Counted from the stretch's first letter, positions 14,361 through 23,422 are shown. The stretch: 24,049 bases of DNA from JANLTP01 sp031363055 (GCA_031363055.1 JANLTP010000069.1:1-24049), one strand, 5' to 3'. Notes: generated from the sequence alone by a model not told the origin. A program made the numbers and translations.

Positions 14361-15733
14361 ACGCTTCTGCGCCGATCGCTGCCATTGCGACTGCGCCGGG
14401 TCGCGGTGGCATTGGGGTAATCCGGGCTTCCGGCAAGGATCTTTCAGCGATTGTGGCCGCCATTCTCGGGCGGCAGTTGGTGCCCCGAGTGGCGAGCTAC
14501 TTACCGTTTCGCGCCGCCGACGGCAGCCCCATCGATCGTGGCATTGCCATCCTGTTTCGTGCGCCGCATTCCTACACCGGCGAAGAGGTGCTTGAGCTGC
14601 AAGGTCATGGCGGCCCTGTGATCATGCAATTGTTGCTGCGAAGAGTGCTCGAGGCGGGCCGTGAGATGGATATGCGGCTGGCCGAGCCGGGCGAGTTCAC
14701 ATTGCGCGCCTATCTGAATGACAAAATCGATCTGGCGCAGGCAGAGGCCGTTGCCGATCTGATTGATGCAAGCACCGAACAGGCAGCGCGTTCAGCCAGT
14801 CGTTCGCTGAGTGGTGAGTTCTCGCAGCGCGTGCACGCGCTGGTGCAAGGCTTGATTCAATTGCGCATGTTGGTGGAAGCGACGCTCGACTTTCCCGAGG
14901 AGGAGCTCGAGTTCCTGCAGGCCGAGCAAGCGCAGCAACAGTTGGCGCTGCTGAACAGCCAGGTCGCCGCGTTGCTGCGCCAGGCCAACCAGGGCGCGTT
15001 GTTGCGCAATGGTTTGAACGTTGTTCTTGCCGGTGAGCCTAATGTCGGCAAGTCGAGTCTCCTGAATGCCTTGGCCGGTGCCGAAGTGGCGATTGTGACG
15101 CCGGTGGCGGGCACCACCCGCGACAAGGTAGTCCAGGTGATTCAGATCGATGGCGTGCCGGTCAATATCATCGACACGGCGGGTCTGCGCGAGAGCGAGG
15201 ATCTGGTGGAGCGCATCGGTATTTCCCGTACTTGGGAAGAGTTGGGCCGTGCCGACGTTGTCCTGCATTTGATGGACGCGGCGGAGGACGTAACTTCAGA
15301 CGCGTGGGAATCGAAGCCGCTGGCCGATGAAATCCGCGCGCGATTGCCGACCAAGGCAAAGGTGCTGTCGGTATACAACAAAATTGATCTGACGAGCCGC
15401 GATCCGCAGCGCATCGCAGGTCAGTCACTGTGGCTGTCGGCGCGAACCGGCGACGGCATCGATTTATTGCGCGCTGAGTTGCTGGCGTTGGCCGGCTGGC
15501 AAGGTGCAGGCGAGTCCCTGTTCATTGCGCGCGAGCGCCATGTTCAGGCGATCGCCGCCGCATCGGCTGCGCTCGAACGTGCGATGGAACTGGCCTCGCA
15601 CGGTGCGCGCCACCTTGAGCTCCTCGCCGAAGAACTCCGATTGGCGCAGCTTCAGCTTGCCTCGATTACCGGGGAATTTACCGCCGACGATCTGCTCGGC
15701 GTCATCTTTAGTCAATTCTGCATCGGCAAGTAG
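14312..15733 (+). CDS. mnmE: tRNA uridine-5-carboxymethylaminomethyl(34) synthesis GTPase MnmE
   Basis: MnmE with MnmG modifies the wobble uridine of certain tRNAs. The 473-residue ORF has the folate-binding N-terminal domain (IATAPGRGGIGVIRASG, about 25-41), a helical domain, and an embedded G domain with GEPNVGKSS (241-249), DTAGLRE (288-294) and NKID (about 355). The C-terminal tail ends FCIGK, whose cysteine is essential in the family. The only ATG, at 14312, lies inside yidC and gives a 49-nt overlap plus about 20 extra N-terminal residues. No ATG, GTG or TTG occurs between it and the conserved domain. A CTG at 14357 overlapping the yidC stop would give a typical N terminus. The exact start is therefore uncertain. 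Confidence 0.96.
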   Translation: MGDHTQDRSGSEKAHLNASAPIAAIATAPGRGGIGVIRASGKDLSAIVAAILGRQLVPRVASYLPFRAADGSPIDRGIAILFRAPHSYTGEEVLELQGHGGPVIMQLLLRRVLEAGREMDMRLAEPGEFTLRAYLNDKIDLAQAEAVADLIDASTEQAARSASRSLSGEFSQRVHALVQGLIQLRMLVEATLDFPEEELEFLQAEQAQQQLALLNSQVAALLRQANQGALLRNGLNVVLAGEPNVGKSSLLNALAGAEVAIVTPVAGTTRDKVVQVIQIDGVPVNIIDTAGLRESEDLVERIGISRTWEELGRADVVLHLMDAAEDVTSDAWESKPLADEIRARLPTKAKVLSVYNKIDLTSRDPQRIAGQSLWLSARTGDGIDLLRAELLALAGWQGAGESLFIARERHVQAIAAASAALERAMELASHGARHLELLAEELRLAQLQLASITGEFTADDLLGVIFSQFCIGK

Positions 15734-15761
15734 ATCGTCGACGGAGCGGCAGCGATGGGGC

Positions 15762-15777
15762 GTCTGGCTGACCAGAC
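15762..15777 (+). terminator. Possible hairpin after mnmE
   Basis: GTCTGG (15762-15767) and CCAGAC (15772-15777) form a perfect 6-bp stem with a CTGA loop, 29 bp past the mnmE stop and just before the TRAP operon. The tail is not a clean T run, so intrinsic termination would be weak. Confidence 0.3.
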
Positions 15778-15824
15778 AAGTGCTTTAGGTTAAAGTACAC
15801 AGGCTTACAATAATTAAACTAATC

Positions 15825-15832
15825 GAGGAGGG
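15825..15832 (+). promoter_or_regulatory. Strong ribosome binding site of the TRAP binding protein gene
   Basis: GAGGAGGG lies 5 nt before the ATG at 15838. It is the best Shine-Dalgarno match in the window and decides the start of the gene. A TACAAT at 15806-15811 could be a -10 element, but no good -35 is visible. Confidence 0.7.
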
Positions 15833-15837
15833 CAATC

Positions 15838-16875
15838 ATGGGATGCATTTTCTTCACGGCCACGGCCGATAAAGCCATAACAGCCCGCAGAGCCACAGCC
15901 GCTGCGGTCGCAGTAGTCATGAGTCTGGCCGCCTGTTTTGGCCTGCCCGGCGTCATTTGTTCGGCACAGGCGCAGCAGCCGATCACGCTCAGAATGGCGC
16001 ATATTTATATCCCGGGCAACATCTGGTACGAAGTGGCCGAGGGCTATGCAAAGGCGGTCGAAACGCGAAGCGCCGGCAAGCTGAAAATTCAAGTTGCGCA
16101 CTCCGGGTCGACCGGCGACTGGCCTGCGTCAATCGAGGCCTTGAAGATCGGCACTAACGATATTGTCCTGCAAAGTGTCGGCACGCTCGATCGCTACAAC
16201 ACGATTGCCGGCATCGAAGCCTATCCTTACCTGGTGCGCGATGTTGATCACTTCAAGAACGTCTATTCGGGGCCCATTGGCACCGAGCTTTATAACGAAA
16301 TAGCCGCCAAGACGCAGTTCCGCATCATTGGCGCTGGCTACCGGGGCGCCCGTCACATGTCCTCGAACAAGAAGGTCGAAAAACTCGAGGACCTCAAGGG
16401 CGTCAAGTTACGCGTGCCGCCCTTGAAGATGTATCGAATGACCTGGGACTATCTGGGTGCAAGTCCGACACCCATGGGCGTGGCGGAGTTATTTACCTCG
16501 CTCCAGAACGGCGTGGTCGACGGCCAGGAAAATCCCCTCGAAGTCATTGAACAGCAGAAATTCAACGAGGTTCAGAAGTATATCGTTGAGACCTCGCACG
16601 TCATGGGGGCAATGACCTTTATTTTCTTCGACCAGCGCTTCAAGCAATTACCCGCCGAACTGCAGGTGGTGCTCAAGGAAGAGGGTGACAAGGCCATGTT
16701 GGCGGCGACCGATCGTATGGTATCGATGGAAGCCGATCTGAAAAAGCGCTTGCAGGCCAAGGGCATGCAATTCATCAAAGTCGATACCGCTGCTTTTCAG
16801 GCCAAGCTGGCGCCGATGGCCAAGGAGTTCCCGGAACTCAGCGCTTGGGTTGCCAAGGTTCAGGCGGTCAAATAG
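15838..16875 (+). CDS. TRAP transporter solute-binding protein, DctP family
   Basis: This 345-residue periplasmic receptor has a long signal peptide (about 1-46, ending SAQAQ). The mature DctP fold follows, with LRMAHIYIPGNIWYEVAEGYAKAV, then KLKIQV, and GYRGARHMSSNK. Arginine in the VKLRVPP segment (about residue 192) is the residue that pairs with the substrate carboxylate in this family. The downstream TPMGVAELFTSLQNGVVDGQENP signature completes the picture. It captures an organic acid for the QM permease encoded next. The ATG is set by a strong ribosome binding site. The DctQ start follows its stop by 2 bp. The ligand is unknown: a 2-oxo, hydroxy or aromatic acid is possible, and the downstream enzymes favour a hydroxy or oxo acid. 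Confidence 0.95.
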   Translation: MGCIFFTATADKAITARRATAAAVAVVMSLAACFGLPGVICSAQAQQPITLRMAHIYIPGNIWYEVAEGYAKAVETRSAGKLKIQVAHSGSTGDWPASIEALKIGTNDIVLQSVGTLDRYNTIAGIEAYPYLVRDVDHFKNVYSGPIGTELYNEIAAKTQFRIIGAGYRGARHMSSNKKVEKLEDLKGVKLRVPPLKMYRMTWDYLGASPTPMGVAELFTSLQNGVVDGQENPLEVIEQQKFNEVQKYIVETSHVMGAMTFIFFDQRFKQLPAELQVVLKEEGDKAMLAATDRMVSMEADLKKRLQAKGMQFIKVDTAAFQAKLAPMAKEFPELSAWVAKVQAVK

Positions 16876-16877
16876 CG

Positions 16878-17381
16878 GTGGGCGCGACCGTGCGCCGAGC
16901 GGCGTGGCTGGCGAAGCGGATCGAACAATTGACCGAGGGTCTGGCCATGGTCTCGTTGGTGGTCATGGTGCTGGCGACCGGTTATCAGGTGTTTGGTCGC
17001 TACCTGCTGGGCCGCTCGCCGGCCTGGTCCGAGGAACTGGCCCGCTACCTGATGGTCTGGTTGACGTTCCTGGGCGCAACAGCGGTGTTGCGCAGCGGCG
17101 GGCACCTGACGGTGAGCGCATTCTTCGACGTTCTGGCCACGGCCGGCCGTCGCCGACTGCTTTGGATACGTGATGCCTTGATGCTGTCGCTCTGTCTGAC
17201 CCTGTGCTGGGCGAGCGGGCAGTTTGCCTGGCTGAATCGCGCCCAGGAGTCGGCGGCCATGGAAATTCCCATGACCGTGGCCAATGGCGCGCTGACCTTG
17301 GGTTTCGGCTTGCTGGCACTGCAAATTGTTCTGGCGCGTTTGGCCGGTATGCCGTTCAAGGCGATCGGTGAAGGCGACTGA
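16878..17381 (+). CDS. TRAP transporter small permease, DctQ family
   Basis: From the GTG at 16878 the product is 167 residues with four hydrophobic helices, the DctQ layout. The GYQVFGRYLLGRSPAWSEELARYLMVWLTFLGA block is the family hallmark. The GTG lies 2 bp after the binding-protein stop. A second in-frame GTG at 16890 is possible, and a TTG at 16845 would overlap the upstream gene. The stop TGA overlaps the ATG of the large permease by one base, so the two membrane subunits are almost certainly translationally coupled. Together they form the sodium-driven inner-membrane complex. Confidence 0.92.
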   Translation: MGATVRRAAWLAKRIEQLTEGLAMVSLVVMVLATGYQVFGRYLLGRSPAWSEELARYLMVWLTFLGATAVLRSGGHLTVSAFFDVLATAGRRRLLWIRDALMLSLCLTLCWASGQFAWLNRAQESAAMEIPMTVANGALTLGFGLLALQIVLARLAGMPFKAIGEGD

Positions 17382-18667
17382 TGGATCTCGCCTGGATGAT
17401 TCTGTTGACGGTCAGCGCCCTGCTGCTGTTGGCGGTGCCGGTCGCGTTCTCATTGATGTTGACTGCAATCCTGGCGATTCTCTGGATCGGCAATATCAAC
17501 TTCATGATTGTGCCGCAGCAGTTGTTCGGTGCCGTTGACAGTTTGTTATTGCTGGCGATCCCATTCTTTCTTCTGGCCGGGGACTTGATGACCGCCGGTG
17601 GACTGACCAGCCGCCTGTTGCGTTTCAGTAACTCGCTGCTGGGCCGTTTTCGAGGCGGTTTGGCGATGAGCAATGTCGCCTCGGCGGTGTTCATGTCAGG
17701 CATTTCGGGCTCCGCGGTGGCTGATACCAGCGCGCTCGGACGAGTACTCATTCCCGCGATGATCCGTGAAGGCTACAGTCCGGCCTTCGCGGCGGCGCTG
17801 ACTGCGTCGGCGAACATCGTCGGGCCGATCATTCCGCCGTCGATCGCGTTTGTCATCATCGGTGTGCTGACCAATCTTTCGATCAGCAAACTGTTTCTGG
17901 CGGGCGTGATCCCTGGCCTGCTTTATGGGCTCACGATGCTGGTGATGGCGCGGGTGATCAGTGTGCGCCGAGGTTACCCGGTTCACGGCAAACCCGAAAA
18001 AGGCGAGATTCTGCGTGCCGCCGCCGCCGCCTTTTGGGCGCTCTTGATGCCGTTGTTGATCATTCTGGGTATTCGCAGCGGTGTCTTTAACGTGACCGAG
18101 TGTTCGGCCATCGCTGTGCTTTATGCGCTGGTGGTCGGCGGCTTGATTTATCGCGAGCTCAGTTGGGCGTCGCTGCTCGAGGCGCTGCGGCGAACGGTGC
18201 GAACAACCTCGGTCATCATGCTGGTGATCGCCGGCGCGCAAGCAGTTGCCTGGCTGCTCGCCTATCAAAACATTCCGCAGCAAATTGCCGATACCCTGTT
18301 GGCTGCGTCGAAGTCGCCGTGGGTTTTTCTGCTGATCGTCAATCTGCTGTTGCTGTTCATTGGAACGTTCATGGAGAACGGGCCGGCGATGGTGATGTTG
18401 GTGCCGGTGCTGTTTCCGATTGCCGCCAAACTTGGCATTGATCCCTATCATTTTTCGATGATTGTTTCGGTTAATCTGATCCTCGGGTTGATCACGCCAC
18501 CGGTGGCCATTTGCCTGTCACTGAGTTCGGTGATCGCGGGCTGCAAGCCGGCCGAGGCCGCCCGGGAAGTCTGGCCGTTTCTGCTGGCGGCGATTGGTGT
18601 GTTGATGCTGATTACCTTTGTGCCGGCGATTTCATTGTGGCTACCCGGTCTGATCGGCGCTCGTTAA
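17381..18667 (+). CDS. TRAP transporter large permease, DctM family
   Basis: This 428-residue protein has about twelve membrane segments and forms the transport channel of the TRAP system. Diagnostic stretches are AIPFFLLAGDLMTAGGLT, SGISGSAVADTSALGRVLIPAM (near residue 107) and ANIVGPIIPPSIAFVIIG, plus a repeat in the second half, LGLITPPVAICLS. These mark the two inverted repeats of DctM/ion-transporter-superfamily carriers. Its ATG overlaps the DctQ stop (TGATG). The SDR gene follows 36 bp after its stop if that gene starts at 18704, which continues the operon. Confidence 0.95.
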   Translation: MDLAWMILLTVSALLLLAVPVAFSLMLTAILAILWIGNINFMIVPQQLFGAVDSLLLLAIPFFLLAGDLMTAGGLTSRLLRFSNSLLGRFRGGLAMSNVASAVFMSGISGSAVADTSALGRVLIPAMIREGYSPAFAAALTASANIVGPIIPPSIAFVIIGVLTNLSISKLFLAGVIPGLLYGLTMLVMARVISVRRGYPVHGKPEKGEILRAAAAAFWALLMPLLIILGIRSGVFNVTECSAIAVLYALVVGGLIYRELSWASLLEALRRTVRTTSVIMLVIAGAQAVAWLLAYQNIPQQIADTLLAASKSPWVFLLIVNLLLLFIGTFMENGPAMVMLVPVLFPIAAKLGIDPYHFSMIVSVNLILGLITPPVAICLSLSSVIAGCKPAEAAREVWPFLLAAIGVLMLITFVPAISLWLPGLIGAR

Positions 18668-18703
18668 TTGATCGGCGCACTGAAGGCGCCTATGGAGAGT
18701 CGG

Positions 18704-19507
18704 ATGCAAAAAGCAGGGCGGGTGCAGGACAAGGTTGTGTTGCTCATGGGTGCCGGTTCCTGCGGTCCGGGTATGGGCAATGGCCGGGCCAGCGCGATCC
18801 AGTATGCGCGCGAAGGTGCGACGGTCGTGGTCTGCGTGGATATTCATCGAGAGGCCGCAGAGTTAACGGCCAATCTGATCAGCCAGGAGGGACTATCCGC
18901 CGAGGTCATGCAGGCCGACGTCACCCAGCCCGTGCAGGTCGCCGATCTGGTGGCTGAAGTCCATCGCCGTCACCGCCGGATCGATGTCTTGCACAATAAT
19001 GTTGGCATCACAGCAATGGGTGGGCCGGTTGAAGAAACGCTCGCGAGTTGGCACCATGTGCTCGAGACCAATGCCACATCGGTTTTTCTCTCGGCCAAGT
19101 ATGTCTTGCCGATCATGCTGGCGCAGGCCAAGGGCGCTATTATCAGCATTGCTTCATTGGCGGGCTTGCGAATAACACCCTACCCGTACACGTCTTACTA
19201 TGCCTCCAAGGCAGCGGTCGTCCACATGACGAGCAGCATCGCGTTGCAGTATGCCCGGGCCGGAATTCGCGCCAATGCGATCGCGCCCGGTTTGATGAAC
19301 ACGCCGCTGATCCATCAGCAGATCGCTGGCCAATACGCCTCGCCCGAAGCCATGATCGCCGCTCGCGATGCCATGAGTCCGACCGGCAAGATGGGTGACG
19401 GTTGGGATGTCGCCCATGCGGCCGTATTTTTGGCGTCGGATGACGCGAAATTTATCAATGGTATCGTGCTGCCGGTGGACGGTGGACAACACGCGTTGGC
19501 ACGTTAG
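18704..19507 (+). CDS. SDR-family NAD(P)-dependent oxidoreductase
   Basis: This classical short-chain dehydrogenase is 267 residues from ATG 18704. The Rossmann glycine motif is of an extended type, GAGSCGPGMGNGRASA, rather than simple TGxxxGxG, as in a known SDR subgroup. D46 after VVVCV at the end of strand 2 favours NAD. NNVG (98-101), the catalytic Ser151 in SIASLAG, and Tyr165-x-x-x-Lys169 complete the active site. Alternative in-frame starts are ATG 18692 and TTG 18668. I chose 18704 for the GGAGAG just upstream, though 18692 also has a GAAGG. Its place between the TRAP genes and the E1 subunits suggests it oxidises a hydroxy group of the imported compound; this is inference. Confidence 0.9.
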   Translation: MQKAGRVQDKVVLLMGAGSCGPGMGNGRASAIQYAREGATVVVCVDIHREAAELTANLISQEGLSAEVMQADVTQPVQVADLVAEVHRRHRRIDVLHNNVGITAMGGPVEETLASWHHVLETNATSVFLSAKYVLPIMLAQAKGAIISIASLAGLRITPYPYTSYYASKAAVVHMTSSIALQYARAGIRANAIAPGLMNTPLIHQQIAGQYASPEAMIAARDAMSPTGKMGDGWDVAHAAVFLASDDAKFINGIVLPVDGGQHALAR

Positions 19508-19585
19508 TTGGGCATTGTCATGGCGCTGTATTGTCGTGACGCCGCATTGCCATATTGGGGTTAGGATGAGGTCAGGAATGTAGTC

Positions 19586-20605
19586 ATGAATGAGAATTTG
19601 ACCGCCGATGTTCTGTCAGTTTTGTATCGCTCGATGTGCCGAATCCGCGCCTTCGAAGATGCCGCCGAAGCGGCCAGTCGTGGCGGTGTCGCCGCATTCG
19701 GGCAGGCCGCCGGAACGAGTGCGCAGGTACGCGGACCTTTGCATTTGTCGACCGGTCAGGAGGCGGTGCCCACCGGTGTCTGTGCGCACCTTCGGGCGAG
19801 CGATTATTTGACCTCGACCCACCGCGGTCATGGACACACGATTGCGAAGGGCGCCAGTCTCGAAAAAATGATGCATGAATTGTTCGGCAAGGCCAGCGGC
19901 TTTTGTGGTGGCAAGGGCGGATCAATGCACATCGCCGATTTTTCGGTCGGCATGTTGGGTGCCAACGGTGTGGTGGCGGCGGGAATTCCGATTGCCGTGG
20001 GCGCCGCCCATTCGATGAAGTTGCAAAATCGAGATGCGTTGGCCGTGAGTTTTTTCGGCGACGGCGCCATCAACCGCGGGCCATTTGCCGAGAGCCTGAA
20101 TTGGGCCGCATCGTTTCAATTACCGATGTTGTTCGTCTGTGAAGACAATCAATGGTCGGCAACCACCAGGACCAGTGAGATGTCTGCCGGGCAAGGCGCC
20201 GCCGCCCGCGCCCGCGCCTACGGCGTACCGGCGCTGGAGGTCGACGGCATGGATGTCGAAGCCGTGTACCAGGCAGCAGGACAACTGGTCAGCGAAATTC
20301 GCCAGGGTCTGGGGCCGAGGATGCTGCATGCGCGAACCTATCGTTACAAGGGACATGTGTCGGTCGATCCCGCCGCGTACCGAAATCCGCAAGAATTGAA
20401 GGCCGCCATGCAGCACGACGCCCTGGCGATTGCGCAACGTCGATTAGTTGATCGTGGTGTTGCGTTGAGCGCGGCCGAGGCGATTGCGCAGGCTGCCCGT
20501 GACGAAGTCGCCGCCGCCGTGGCGTCGGCGCTCGACGCGGCGTGGCCCGATACCAAGGTGGCGTTTGCCGATATTCAGAGCGTCGGGGCCAATCAATGGC
20601 GCTGA
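19586..20605 (+). CDS. Thiamine-diphosphate dehydrogenase E1 component, alpha subunit (acetoin/2-oxoacid type)
   Basis: This 339-residue protein matches the E1-alpha family. HLSTGQEAVPTG (about 53-64) and TSTHRGHGHTIAKG (77-89) are diagnostic. The thiamine-diphosphate motif starts at GDGAINRG (158-165) and ends at CEDNQW (185-190). In this family E1 decarboxylates a 2-oxoacid (or cleaves acetoin) and passes the acyl group to a lipoylated E2. AGGA (19574-19577) sits 8 nt before the ATG. The gene ends in a 10-nt overlap with the beta subunit. It resembles acetoin dehydrogenase AcoA most closely by eye, but pyruvate or branched-chain oxoacid use cannot be excluded. No E2 or E3 gene is adjacent. 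Confidence 0.92.
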   Translation: MNENLTADVLSVLYRSMCRIRAFEDAAEAASRGGVAAFGQAAGTSAQVRGPLHLSTGQEAVPTGVCAHLRASDYLTSTHRGHGHTIAKGASLEKMMHELFGKASGFCGGKGGSMHIADFSVGMLGANGVVAAGIPIAVGAAHSMKLQNRDALAVSFFGDGAINRGPFAESLNWAASFQLPMLFVCEDNQWSATTRTSEMSAGQGAAARARAYGVPALEVDGMDVEAVYQAAGQLVSEIRQGLGPRMLHARTYRYKGHVSVDPAAYRNPQELKAAMQHDALAIAQRRLVDRGVALSAAEAIAQAARDEVAAAVASALDAAWPDTKVAFADIQSVGANQWR

Positions 20606-21567
20606 TGAGCTATGCCGCTGCGGCTGCGCGTGCGCTGGCCGCTGAAATGCGCGCCGACCCCAAGGTCATCGCCCTCGGTGAAGACCTGGGCAGGGGCGGT
20701 ATCTTCGGTCAGTATGCGGGGCTGCAGGAGGCGTTCGGGCCACAACGCGTCATCGATACGCCTATTTCCGAAGCCACCATCGTCGGCGCCGCCGTGGGCA
20801 TGGCGCTGACCGGTCTGAAGCCGGTGGTTGAGATGCGCGTGATTGATTTTGCGCTCTGTGCGATGGATGAAATTGTCAATCAAGCGGCCAAGAACCGCTT
20901 CATGTTTGGTGGCCAGGGGCGGGTACCCGCCGTCATCCGCATGCCGATCGGGATCTGGTCGGCGTCGGCCGCCCAGCATTCGCAGTCGCTGGAGGCATGG
21001 TTTGCGCACATACCGGGTCTGGTCGTGGTGACGCCCGGTTCACCGCAGGACAACTACAGCCTGCTGCGGGCCGCCATTCAGTCCGGTGATCCGGTCGCCT
21101 ATTTCGAGCACAAGGAGCTGTGGGCCGAAGAGGCCGAGGTGGTGGAGCATCAGGTGGTCGAGTTGGGCCGTGCCCGCAAACTGCATTCGGGCAATGATCT
21201 GAGCATCATCACCTGGAGCAAGGCGGCGCAGTGGTCGCTGACGGCAGCCCAATCCTTGGCTGAGGAACAAATCCATATCGATGTGATTGATCTGCGAACG
21301 CTCTGGCCCTGGGATCGGGAGGCGGTTTTTAATTCGGTTGCGAAGACGCAGCGCGCGCTGATCGTTCATGAAGCGGTACAGGTCGCCGGCTTTGGTGCCG
21401 AGATCGCGGCTGTGCTGGCCGAAGAAACGTCCGCTAAGGTTGCGCGATTGGGCGGCTTGCGGGTGCCGGTCGGCTATTCACCGGGTCTGGAGTCCGAGGC
21501 TCGAATGACCCCGCAGAAAATTATCGACAAGGTTCGCACACTGCTGAGTACGAGTACGCAGCGCTGA
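20596..21567 (+). CDS. Thiamine-diphosphate dehydrogenase E1 component, beta subunit (acetoin/2-oxoacid type)
   Basis: This protein of about 323 residues is the partner of the preceding gene; the two form an alpha2beta2 E1. Family markers are VIALGEDLGRGGIFGQYAGL near the start, DTPISEATIVGAAVGMALTG, AAKNRFMFGGQG and IDLRTLWPWDREAV. I chose the ATG at 20596, which overlaps the alpha stop by 10 nt. The next in-frame ATG at 20605 forms a TGATG junction and is also credible, removing three residues. Tight overlap ensures equal synthesis of the two subunits. The following 94 bp hold no further enzyme, so the complex must recruit an E2 from elsewhere in the genome. Confidence 0.92.
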   Translation: MALMSYAAAAARALAAEMRADPKVIALGEDLGRGGIFGQYAGLQEAFGPQRVIDTPISEATIVGAAVGMALTGLKPVVEMRVIDFALCAMDEIVNQAAKNRFMFGGQGRVPAVIRMPIGIWSASAAQHSQSLEAWFAHIPGLVVVTPGSPQDNYSLLRAAIQSGDPVAYFEHKELWAEEAEVVEHQVVELGRARKLHSGNDLSIITWSKAAQWSLTAAQSLAEEQIHIDVIDLRTLWPWDREAVFNSVAKTQRALIVHEAVQVAGFGAEIAAVLAEETSAKVARLGGLRVPVGYSPGLESEARMTPQKIIDKVRTLLSTSTQR

Positions 21568-21661
21568 CGGGCAACTGACGGTTTCGGGCCGCTGGTTCGG
21601 GTTGGCCGTACGTCGGTCTGGCGCGCATTGTCTATCCGGCAGTTTTGGGTAAAACGGTGCC

Positions 21662-23422
21662 ATGGCGCACCCTTTCTTCCGGTACCCCGTGCTGGCACCC
21701 TTGCGAGCAGCCGTTGGCGCGTTGGCACGTCGCATCGGCCTGGGACCGCTCGATAGTCCCCTGGCACCGAGGGTCAGCTTGGTCGGGATGTCCGGCATTT
21801 GTGCGCTCACGATGATGTTGATCCTGGTCACCGCCAGTTCGGTGACCTTTTTGCGCTTGCATTCGACCATGAAGTCCCAATTGACGGTCAATCTGGCGCA
21901 GATACAAACGGCGCTACAGGGTCTTCTGGGCGAGTTGGCTGCCGTCGAGAAGGCCGTTCATGAACTCGGGTCCGGCATCACTTGTGAGCAGATCCGGCCG
22001 GCCCTGATTCGCGCCAGTCTCGATTCTGTGCTGTCTCGGCAGATTCTCGTTCGCCGCCACGGCGAAGACCGGTTGTGCGGTCCCTTGCTCGGCCCCAGTG
22101 CCGATCTGGCCGCTGCGGTTGATCGCTTCACCGACCGCTTCGTTGATTCGGTAAATGAGCATGTCAATGATCGCGCCATGGATGCCTTGGCGTTTGAATC
22201 GATTTCGAGCATCGCGCCGGGATTGTCGGCGCTGCGTGCCACCCAAGCCGGCGATGTACTGGTCTCGCAATTGGATCTGCGGCGATTATCGAATCTGATT
22301 GGCGCGCATCTGGGTCAGTCACGTCACACGGTTCAATTGAGCCTGGTTCAGGGCGGCAACTACCGCCTCTCCGCGAGTAGCGACGAAACCATACTGACGC
22401 GCGGTACCACCGATTCGCGCCTGCTGGCGACAGTTCGACAGGCCGATCCAGCGTTTCCGATCGCCTTGGTCGCTACCCTGTCCGTGCAGGGATTTGCTGC
22501 CGAACTTTGGCCGATGTTATTGCCCAGCCTCGCGTTGGCCGCGGCGCTTGCGGCGTTGCTGATCTCGCGATTGAACACGCGGCTCGCGCATCGGGCCAGT
22601 CCCGAAACGCGCTTGCGACGAGCTGTGCGGCGGCGCCAGTTCGAGCCTGTGGTGCAACCCATCGTCGATGCGAAATCAGGCCGTTGTCTGGGCGCCGAGG
22701 TACTGATGCGCTGGGATCACCCGGTTCGAGGCCTCGTCGCGCCGTCCGAGTTTATCGGCCAGGCCGAGCAGACCGGCTTGATCGTACCCATGACGGACAT
22801 GCTGATGCGCAAGGCCCGCGATCGGCTGGCTGCGACGCTCGATAATTTTCCGGAGCTGTATTTCTCGTTCAATGTCACGGTCAGTCAATTGGCCGATCCG
22901 GAATTCCCCGAAAGACTCGATCACTTGTTCGATGAGCAATCCTTGCCACCGCGCAACGTGGTGCTTGAAATGATCGAGCGCGATGCGGTCGACGCACGCG
23001 TGGGCGCCGGCCTGAAGGAGTTACGCCGGCGTGGTTACCGAATTGCGATTGACGACTTTGGCACCGGACAAAGCAGCCTGTCCGTGTTGGCCAAGATTGA
23101 GTGTGATCGCTTGAAGATTGATCGCGAATTCGTTCGCGCCATTGACGAAGATGCATCGAACCGACCGGTACTCGATGCCATCATCGATCTGGCGCGGCGA
23201 CTGAATTTGCCAACCATTGCCGAAGGCGTCGAGACCCAGGCGCAAAGGGCCTATCTGAGTGCGCAAGGCGTCGGCGCTTTGCAGGGCTATTTGATCGCCC
23301 GACCGATGCCGGTCGCGGACTTCGTAGTCTGGCTCGGTGATAACCAAGCGTGGGCTCGCAGCGCTGACGAAGCGCGCCGGATCGGTCAACTCTCGCCACT
23401 GAGTCAAGCCGATGCGGGATAA
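21662..23422 (+). CDS. CSS-motif/EAL-domain cyclic-di-GMP phosphodiesterase
   Basis: The 586-residue protein has a membrane helix (about 38-63), a periplasmic domain (about 66-280), a second helix (about 283-302) and a cytoplasmic EAL domain (about 315-555). The periplasmic part fits the CSS-motif sensor: cysteines at 108 and 139, the second in LCGPLLG rather than the usual Cys-Ser-Ser. All catalytic and metal-binding positions look intact: EVLMRWDHP (E346), N404, E436, DDFGTG (D464, D465), K485, EGVE (E521) and QGY (Q541). It should therefore hydrolyse c-di-GMP, with activity possibly set by periplasmic redox as for PdeC-type enzymes. No strong ribosome binding site precedes ATG 21662. It overlaps the tandem-DEP gene by 11 nt. 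Confidence 0.92.
   Translation: MAHPFFRYPVLAPLRAAVGALARRIGLGPLDSPLAPRVSLVGMSGICALTMMLILVTASSVTFLRLHSTMKSQLTVNLAQIQTALQGLLGELAAVEKAVHELGSGITCEQIRPALIRASLDSVLSRQILVRRHGEDRLCGPLLGPSADLAAAVDRFTDRFVDSVNEHVNDRAMDALAFESISSIAPGLSALRATQAGDVLVSQLDLRRLSNLIGAHLGQSRHTVQLSLVQGGNYRLSASSDETILTRGTTDSRLLATVRQADPAFPIALVATLSVQGFAAELWPMLLPSLALAAALAALLISRLNTRLAHRASPETRLRRAVRRRQFEPVVQPIVDAKSGRCLGAEVLMRWDHPVRGLVAPSEFIGQAEQTGLIVPMTDMLMRKARDRLAATLDNFPELYFSFNVTVSQLADPEFPERLDHLFDEQSLPPRNVVLEMIERDAVDARVGAGLKELRRRGYRIAIDDFGTGQSSLSVLAKIECDRLKIDREFVRAIDEDASNRPVLDAIIDLARRLNLPTIAEGVETQAQRAYLSAQGVGALQGYLIARPMPVADFVVWLGDNQAWARSADEARRIGQLSPLSQADAG

Noticed and set aside
17696..18451. 251-codon minus-strand open frame opposite the TRAP large permease
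   Set aside because: Its composition (His, Arg, Gln rich) is the typical antisense image of a hydrophobic membrane protein.
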